Positions 59,166-64,000 of a stretch of 64,000 bases of DNA are shown here, piece by piece (the first letter of the stretch is position 1; each line of letters opens with the position of its first letter). The DNA is from PALSA-1006 sp964571195. Its GTDB lineage: Bacteria; Pseudomonadota; Gammaproteobacteria; Burkholderiales; Gallionellaceae. Location of the stretch: assembly GCA_964571195.1 (NCBI GenBank), contig CAZNAD010000001.1:248001-312000 (forward strand). The letters run 5' to 3'. The position numbers and the translations under genes are program-made. Below the pieces are notes generated by a model. The model ran no database searches, was not told the DNA's origin, and worked only from the letters and a program-made list of their open reading frames with translations.

Positions 59166-60740
59166 ATGAGCCAAGTTTTCCTTTACGACACCACCCTGCG
59201 CGACGGTACCCAGCGCGAAGATATCTCCCTGTCGGTGGACGACAAGCTCGTCATCGCCAAACGTCTGGCCGATTTCGGTTTCCACTACATCGAGGGCGGC
59301 TGGCCCGGCTCCAATCCCAAAGATGCCGAGTTCTTTGTACGTGCCGCCAAGTTGAGTCTCGGCAACGCCAAGCTGGCCGCATTTGGCCGCACCCGGCAGA
59401 AACATCTGTCCTGCGAACAGGACAGCAACCTTCAGGCCTTGCTGGATGCGGGTACGCCCGTGGTGACGATGGTGGGCAAGAGTTCCGAATATCACGTGAA
59501 GCTGGTGCTGGCCGCCACGCTGGAAGAGAACCTGGCGATGATCCGCGACAGTATCGCCTATATGAAAGCGCAGGGGCGCGAGGTGGTATTCGACGCGGAA
59601 CATTTCTTCGATGCGTTCATCGCCAACCGCGACTATGCACTGGCGACGTTGCGTGCAGCGGCGGAGGCGGGGGCGGACTGGCTGGTGTTGTGCGAGACCA
59701 ACGGCGGCAAGTTGCCGTGGGAGGTGGAAGAGATCGTGCGCGAAGTGGCGGCACAGATCAAGACTCCGCTGGGTGTGCATTGCCACAACGACAGCGGCTG
59801 CGGCGTATCCAATTCGCTGGCGGCGGTGCGCGGGGGCTGCACACAGGTGCAGGGCACCATCAACGGTTACGGCGAACGGGTGGGCAATGCCAACCTCACC
59901 ACTATCATCCCCAATCTGCAGTTGAAGATGGACAAGCCGGTGGTGACGCCGGCACAGTTGCGCGAACTGACTTCACTCGCGCATTACGTCGCCGAAGTGG
60001 TCAATCTCAAGCACTACAATCACGCGCCCTACATCGGCCACAGCGCCTTCGCGCACAAGGGCGGCATCCATGTCGCGGCGATCATGAAGGCCAGCGATAC
60101 CTACCAGCATATCGACCCGACACTGGTGGGCAACGAGATGCGTTCCGTGGTGTCCGAGCTTTCCGGGCGCGGCAACATCCAGTTCCATGCACAGGCGCTG
60201 GGGCTGAATCTCAATAACGAAGATGCGCAGCGGGTGCTCAACCACATCAAACATCTGGAGCACGATGGTTTCACCTTTGAGGCGGCAGAGGCCAGCGTCG
60301 AGCTGATGTTGCACCGCCTGCGCCCCAGCTATGTGCATCCGTTCGAGCTGGTGGACTATTTCGTCATCACCGAACGTCGCCAGAGTCGCGGCCTGCTGTC
60401 CGAGGCGACGGTCAAGGTCAAGGTGGGCGGCGAGGTGAAGTTCGTTGCGGCCGAGGGTAACGGTCCGGTCAATGCACTTTCCACAGCCTTGCGCAGTGCG
60501 CTATCTGCCGCGTATCCCGTGCTGAAGACGGTGCGGCTGATCGATTACAAGGTACGTATCCTGGATAGCGGGAACGGCACCTCGGCGCAGATCCGCGTAT
60601 TGATCACTTTCCAGGGCGGCGGTCATGTCTGGACCACGGTCGGGGCGAGTACCAATATCATCGACGCCAGCTGGCGCGCGCTGTCCGACAGTCTGGAATA
60701 TGCGCTGGTGAAGTTGGGCGGCGAGACGGCGGCGGGCTGA
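59166..60740 (+). CDS. cimA: (R)-citramalate synthase
   Basis: CimA condenses pyruvate and acetyl-CoA to citramalate, the threonine-independent entry to isoleucine synthesis. The 524-residue protein has the LeuA/HMGL TIM barrel with FLYDTTLRDGTQREDISLSV and VHCHNDSGCGVSNSLAAV, and a C-terminal allosteric (LeuA dimer) domain. GIHVAAIMKASDTYQHIDPTLVGN marks the citramalate-synthase branch. The start is the ATG at 59166; a frame extending upstream to 58980 overlaps the MFS gene and is rejected. leuC, D and B, which also process citramalate, follow directly. Confidence 0.93.
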   Translation: MSQVFLYDTTLRDGTQREDISLSVDDKLVIAKRLADFGFHYIEGGWPGSNPKDAEFFVRAAKLSLGNAKLAAFGRTRQKHLSCEQDSNLQALLDAGTPVVTMVGKSSEYHVKLVLAATLEENLAMIRDSIAYMKAQGREVVFDAEHFFDAFIANRDYALATLRAAAEAGADWLVLCETNGGKLPWEVEEIVREVAAQIKTPLGVHCHNDSGCGVSNSLAAVRGGCTQVQGTINGYGERVGNANLTTIIPNLQLKMDKPVVTPAQLRELTSLAHYVAEVVNLKHYNHAPYIGHSAFAHKGGIHVAAIMKASDTYQHIDPTLVGNEMRSVVSELSGRGNIQFHAQALGLNLNNEDAQRVLNHIKHLEHDGFTFEAAEASVELMLHRLRPSYVHPFELVDYFVITERRQSRGLLSEATVKVKVGGEVKFVAAEGNGPVNALSTALRSALSAAYPVLKTVRLIDYKVRILDSGNGTSAQIRVLITFQGGGHVWTTVGASTNIIDASWRALSDSLEYALVKLGGETAAG

Positions 60741-60743
60741 GCC

Positions 60744-60774
60744 TTGGCGAAAAGCCCGCTGGCTGTGGCATAAT
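60744..60774 (+). promoter_or_regulatory. Possible promoter of leuCDB
   Basis: TTGGCG (60744-60749), 19 bases, CATAAT (60769-60774) then CGCAGA. The spacing is long and the site lies right after the cimA stop, so leuC may also be read from cimA. Confidence 0.35.
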
Positions 60775-60801
60775 CGCAGACCCTGCGAAGGTAGAAAAAT
60801 A

Positions 60802-62208
60802 ATGAACGCTCAAACCCTTTACGACAAACTCTGGAACAGTCATCTGGTTCGCACCGAACCGGATGGCACCGCATTGATCTATATCGACCGTCATCTGGTG
60901 CATGAGGTGACTAGTCCGCAAGCCTTCGAAGGCCTCAAGCTGGCGCAGCGCAAGCCGTGGCGGACAGGCTCTATGCTGGCGGTGCCGGACCATAACGTGC
61001 CGACGACCAAACGCAGTGGCGGTATCGCCGATCCTATCGCGCGCCTGCAGGTGGAGACGCTGGATGCGAATTGCGCAGAATTCGGCATCACCGAATTCAA
61101 GATGGGCGACATCCGTCAGGGCGTGGTGCATGTGATGGGGCCGGAGCAGGGCGCGACCTTGCCTGGCATGACCGTGGTGTGCGGCGATTCGCATACCAGC
61201 ACACACGGTGCATTCGCCGCATTGGCGCACGGTATCGGCACTTCCGAGGTCGAGCATGTGATGGCCACGCAGTGTCTGGTGGCGAAAAAATCCAAAACCA
61301 TGCTGGTGCAGGTGGATGGTTTGCTCGGCAAGAGCGTGACCGCCAAAGATATCGCGCTGGCCGTGATCGGACAAATCGGCACGGCGGGCGGTACCGGCTA
61401 TGCCATCGAATTCGCGGGTAGCACGATTCGCGCGTTGAGCATGGAAGGCCGCATGACGCTGTGCAATATGGCCATCGAGGCGGGTGCCCGTGCCGGTATG
61501 GTGGCGGCGGACGAGACCACGTTCGCCTATTTCAAGGGTCGTCCTTTCGCGCCGCAAGGCGAGCAATGGGAGCAGGCGGTCGCTTACTGGCGTACGTTGC
61601 ACAGTGATGCCGGAGCGAAGTTCGATGCAACGGTGGTGCTGGATGCCGTGCAGATCAAGCCGCAGGTGACCTGGGGCACTTCGCCCGAGATGGTGGTGTC
61701 TGTCGACGGGCGCGTGCCCGATCCGGCTCATGCACCGAATGCCGTGAAACGCGGCGATTGGGAACGCGCACTGGTCTATATGGGGCTGCAGGCGAACATG
61801 CCCATCACCGAGATCGTGATCGACAAAGTGTTCATCGGCTCCTGCACCAATGGACGTATCGAAGACATGCGTGCCGCTGCTGCGGTCGCCAAGGGTAAGA
61901 AGGTCGCCGCGAACGTGAAATTGGCGATGGTGGTGCCCGGCTCCGGTCTGGTCAAAGCGCAGGCGGAGCAGGAGGGGCTGGACAAGATTTTGATCGAAGC
62001 CGGTTTCGAATGGCGCGATCCGGGTTGCTCGATGTGTCTGGCGATGAATGATGATCGTCTGGCACCCGGCGAGCGTTGTGCGGCTACTTCCAATCGCAAC
62101 TTCGAGGGGCGGCAGGGGCAGGGTGGGCGCACGCATCTGGTGAGTCCGGCAATGGCCGCTGCCGCCGCGATCGCGGGGCATTTTGTGGATGTGCGGGAGC
62201 CGGTGTGA
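60802..62208 (+). CDS. leuC: 3-isopropylmalate dehydratase large subunit
   Basis: LeuC is the [4Fe-4S] subunit that isomerises 2-isopropylmalate (and citramalate). The 468-residue aconitase-type protein has VVCGDSHTSTHGAFAALAHGIGTSE, FIGSCTNGRIEDMRAAA (Fe-S Cys), and CSMCLAMNDDRLAPGERC (two further cluster Cys). It ends in SPAMAAAAAIAGHFVDVR. Its stop overlaps the leuD start by one base (TGATG). Confidence 0.97.
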   Translation: MNAQTLYDKLWNSHLVRTEPDGTALIYIDRHLVHEVTSPQAFEGLKLAQRKPWRTGSMLAVPDHNVPTTKRSGGIADPIARLQVETLDANCAEFGITEFKMGDIRQGVVHVMGPEQGATLPGMTVVCGDSHTSTHGAFAALAHGIGTSEVEHVMATQCLVAKKSKTMLVQVDGLLGKSVTAKDIALAVIGQIGTAGGTGYAIEFAGSTIRALSMEGRMTLCNMAIEAGARAGMVAADETTFAYFKGRPFAPQGEQWEQAVAYWRTLHSDAGAKFDATVVLDAVQIKPQVTWGTSPEMVVSVDGRVPDPAHAPNAVKRGDWERALVYMGLQANMPITEIVIDKVFIGSCTNGRIEDMRAAAAVAKGKKVAANVKLAMVVPGSGLVKAQAEQEGLDKILIEAGFEWRDPGCSMCLAMNDDRLAPGERCAATSNRNFEGRQGQGGRTHLVSPAMAAAAAIAGHFVDVREPV

Positions 62209-62846
62209 TGAAAAAATTTACTGAATTCTCTGGTGTGGTTGCGCCGTTGGACAGAGCCAACGTGGATACCGACGCGATCATTCCGAAGCAGTTCCTGAAG
62301 TCGATCAAGCGCAGCGGCTTCGGCCCCAACGCGTTCGACGAGTGGCGTTATCTCGACCACGGCGAGCCGGGTATGGATAACAGCAAACGCCAGATCAATC
62401 CCGATTTCGTGCTGAACCAGCCGCGTTATCAGGGCGCGCAGATCCTGTTGGCGCGCGAGAATTTCGGCTGCGGTTCGTCGCGCGAACATGCGCCGTGGGC
62501 GCTGGAAGACTACGGCTTCCGCGTCATCATCGCGCCGAGCTTTGCCGATATCTTTTTCAATAACTGCTTCAAGAACGGCCTGTTGCCGATCAAGCTGGCT
62601 GCCGACAAGGTGGATGCACTGTTCAAGGCGGTGGCAGCCGAGGTCGGCTACAAGCTGACGGTCGATTTGGCGCAGCAACGTATCGTCGCGCCGGACGGCA
62701 CGGTTTATCCCTTTGAGGTGGACGCCCATCGCAAACATTGCCTGCTCAACGGCTTGGACGATATCGGTCTGACCCTGCAGCATGTGGATGACATCAAGGC
62801 GTTCGAGACGAAGCACCGCGCGGCGCAGCCGTGGTTGTTCGCATGA
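62208..62846 (+). CDS. leuD: 3-isopropylmalate dehydratase small subunit
   Basis: A 212-residue swivelling subunit of the dehydratase. It starts MKKFTEFSGVVAPLDRANVDTDAIIPKQFLKSI, the LeuD signature, and has GCGSSREHAPWAL and YGFRVIIAPSFADIFFNNCFKNGLLP. An in-frame extension upstream belongs to leuC sequence and is rejected. leuB begins 28 bases later. Confidence 0.97.
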   Translation: MKKFTEFSGVVAPLDRANVDTDAIIPKQFLKSIKRSGFGPNAFDEWRYLDHGEPGMDNSKRQINPDFVLNQPRYQGAQILLARENFGCGSSREHAPWALEDYGFRVIIAPSFADIFFNNCFKNGLLPIKLAADKVDALFKAVAAEVGYKLTVDLAQQRIVAPDGTVYPFEVDAHRKHCLLNGLDDIGLTLQHVDDIKAFETKHRAAQPWLFA

Positions 62847-62874
62847 TTTTTAATTTGATTGAAAGAGTCGAAAG

Positions 62875-63939
62875 ATGAAGATCGCAGTTTTGCCGGGTGA
62901 CGGCATCGGGACGGAGATCGTTGCGCAGGCGGCCAAAGTGTTGGAGGCATTGCGTAGCGACGGTCTGAAGATAGAGCTGGAATACGCGCATATCGGCGGT
63001 GCCGGTTACGATGCGGCGAAAGACCCGCTGCCGGAAGCCACGCTGAAATTGTCGCAGCAATCCGACGCGGTGCTATTGGGGGCCGTGGGCGGTTATCAAT
63101 ACGACACACTGCCGCGTCCGATGCGTCCCGAACAGGGCTTGCTGCGCATTCGCAAGGGGCTGGGCTTGTTCGCCAACCTGCGTCCGGCGCTGGTGTACCC
63201 TGAACTGGTGAACTCCTCCAGTCTGAAGCCCGAGCTGGTGTCCGGCCTGGACATCATGATTCTGCGCGAACTCACCGGCGACATCTATTTCGGTCAGCCG
63301 CGCGGCATCCGCACACTGGATAACGGCGAACGTCAGGGCTTCGACACCATGCACTACAGCGAATCGGAAGTGCGTCGCGTGGCGCATGTCGGCTTCCAGA
63401 TCGCGATGAAGCGCAATAAAAAGATGTGCTCGGTGGACAAAGCCAACGTGCTCGACACCAGCATGTTCTGGCGCGAGATCGTGACCGACGTGGCGAAGGA
63501 ATATCCGCAGGTCGAGTTGAGCCACATGTACGTGGACAACGCCGCGATGCAACTGGTGCGCGCGCCCAAGCAGTTCGATGTGATCCTCACCGGCAACATC
63601 TTTGGCGACATCCTGTCGGACGAAGCCTCGATGCTGACCGGCTCCATCGGTATGCTGCCGTCGGCGTCGCTGGATGCCAACAACAAGGGTTTGTACGAGC
63701 CTTGTCACGGTTCCGCACCGGATATCGCGGGCAAGGATATCGCCAATCCGCTGGCGACCATCCTGTCGGTGGCGATGATGCTGCGCTACACCTTCGCCGA
63801 CGAGACGAACGCGACACGCATCGAGAACGCGGTGCGCAAGGTGTTGCAACAGGGCATCCGCACTGGCGATATCTGGCAGGAAGGTATGCAGAAGGTCGGT
63901 TGCGCGGCGATGGGTGCTGCGGTGGTCGCGGCGCTGTAA
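62875..63939 (+). CDS. leuB: 3-isopropylmalate dehydrogenase
   Basis: LeuB oxidises 3-isopropylmalate to 2-oxoisocaproate with NAD+. The 354-residue protein starts MKIAVLPGDGIGTEIVAQAAKVLEAL and contains the LeuB pattern LRIRKGLGLFANLRPALVYPEL, IMILRELTGDIYFGQPRG, VDNAAMQLVRAPKQFDVILTGNIFGDILSDEASMLTGSIGMLPSASL, with the nucleotide site CHGSAPDIAGKDIANPLAT. The GAAAG site precedes the ATG. It closes cimA-leuCDB. Confidence 0.97.
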   Translation: MKIAVLPGDGIGTEIVAQAAKVLEALRSDGLKIELEYAHIGGAGYDAAKDPLPEATLKLSQQSDAVLLGAVGGYQYDTLPRPMRPEQGLLRIRKGLGLFANLRPALVYPELVNSSSLKPELVSGLDIMILRELTGDIYFGQPRGIRTLDNGERQGFDTMHYSESEVRRVAHVGFQIAMKRNKKMCSVDKANVLDTSMFWREIVTDVAKEYPQVELSHMYVDNAAMQLVRAPKQFDVILTGNIFGDILSDEASMLTGSIGMLPSASLDANNKGLYEPCHGSAPDIAGKDIANPLATILSVAMMLRYTFADETNATRIENAVRKVLQQGIRTGDIWQEGMQKVGCAAMGAAVVAAL

Positions 63940-63948
63940 AAATTACAT

Positions 63949-63979
63949 GGGAAGGGGGAAGAGGGAAGGGAGAAGGGTA
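63949..63979 (+). repeat. Purine-rich GGGAAGGG tract at the window end
   Basis: After leuB the sequence is almost only G and A (GGGAAG, GAGGGAAG, GGAGAAGGG). It may be the start of a further intergenic repeat cut by the window edge. No gene is visible in the last 60 bases. Confidence 0.35.
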
Positions 63980-64000
63980 ACTGCGGAGCGGTTTTTCACC

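Noticed and set aside
60658..62181. A 507-codon open frame antisense to leuC
   Set aside because: Same cause: codon-position bias of leuC leaves the opposite strand open. It is His/Arg-rich and without any domain.

Overview
The window is a chromosomal stretch from a GC-rich betaproteobacterium. The best guess is order Nitrosomonadales, near the iron-oxidising Gallionellaceae. That placement rests on gene order and protein character (tRNA-Val-thrS-infC-rpmI-rplT-pheST-ihfA-merR-tRNA-Pro; a csp/clpSA/monomeric-IDH/rluE block; an MSHA-like operon; feoAB) and not on a 16S gene. Most genes are housekeeping genes packed in short operons. I see no transposase, integrase, phage gene or CRISPR array.

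Layout. 1-3152: end of an unknown gene, then purB, mnmA and nudJ on the minus strand (the E. coli nudJ-mnmA-hflD-purB order without hflD). 3174-3852: two tandem paralogous small secreted Ala/Lys-rich proteins that share a palindromic upstream block and similar terminators. 3920-11127: tRNA-Leu(CAA), queA-tgt-yajC-secDF (queuosine and Sec translocon), a DedA membrane protein and gluQ. 11102-17789: clpS-clpA with a divergent csp gene, a small accessory patch (lipoprotein plus a broken ORF), monomeric isocitrate dehydrogenase and rluE. 17824-21698: fmdB-DUF502-aspS-nudB, with a barnase/barstar-like pair inserted between aspS and nudB.

21710-31990 is a nine-gene minus-strand operon for an MSHA/type IV pilus-like machine: secretin, TPR protein, ATPase, platform protein, PilM/N- and PilO-like proteins, a small periplasmic protein and two pilin-like proteins. 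No major pilin or prepilin peptidase lies nearby. The operon starts in a 331-bp intergenic region with an operator-like inverted repeat. 32322-37884: HU, a YfaZ-type outer-membrane protein, a coiled-coil periplasmic protein, the back-to-back selenium genes mnmH/selD, and feoB-feoA.

38002-48607 is the translation/replication core: rpsF-priB-rpsR-rplI, dnaB, tRNA-Val, thrS-infC-rpmI-rplT-pheS-pheT-ihfA-merR, tRNA-Pro. 48661-53879 (minus strand): glyQ-glyS-gmhB-plsC-ygjP. 54024-57856 (minus strand): grpE, dnaK and dnaJ, with sigma-32-like promoters before both grpE and dnaK. 57971-63939: an MFS transporter, then cimA-leuC-leuD-leuB for branched-chain amino acid synthesis.

The most unusual items are the paralogous Ala/Lys-rich secreted pair with its shared palindrome, the minimal MSHA-like operon, the barnase/barstar pair, two intergenic elements with shared GAGACAC-type inverted arms but unrelated cores, an infC gene that seems to start at ATA, and a tRNA-Val with C instead of U at position 33.
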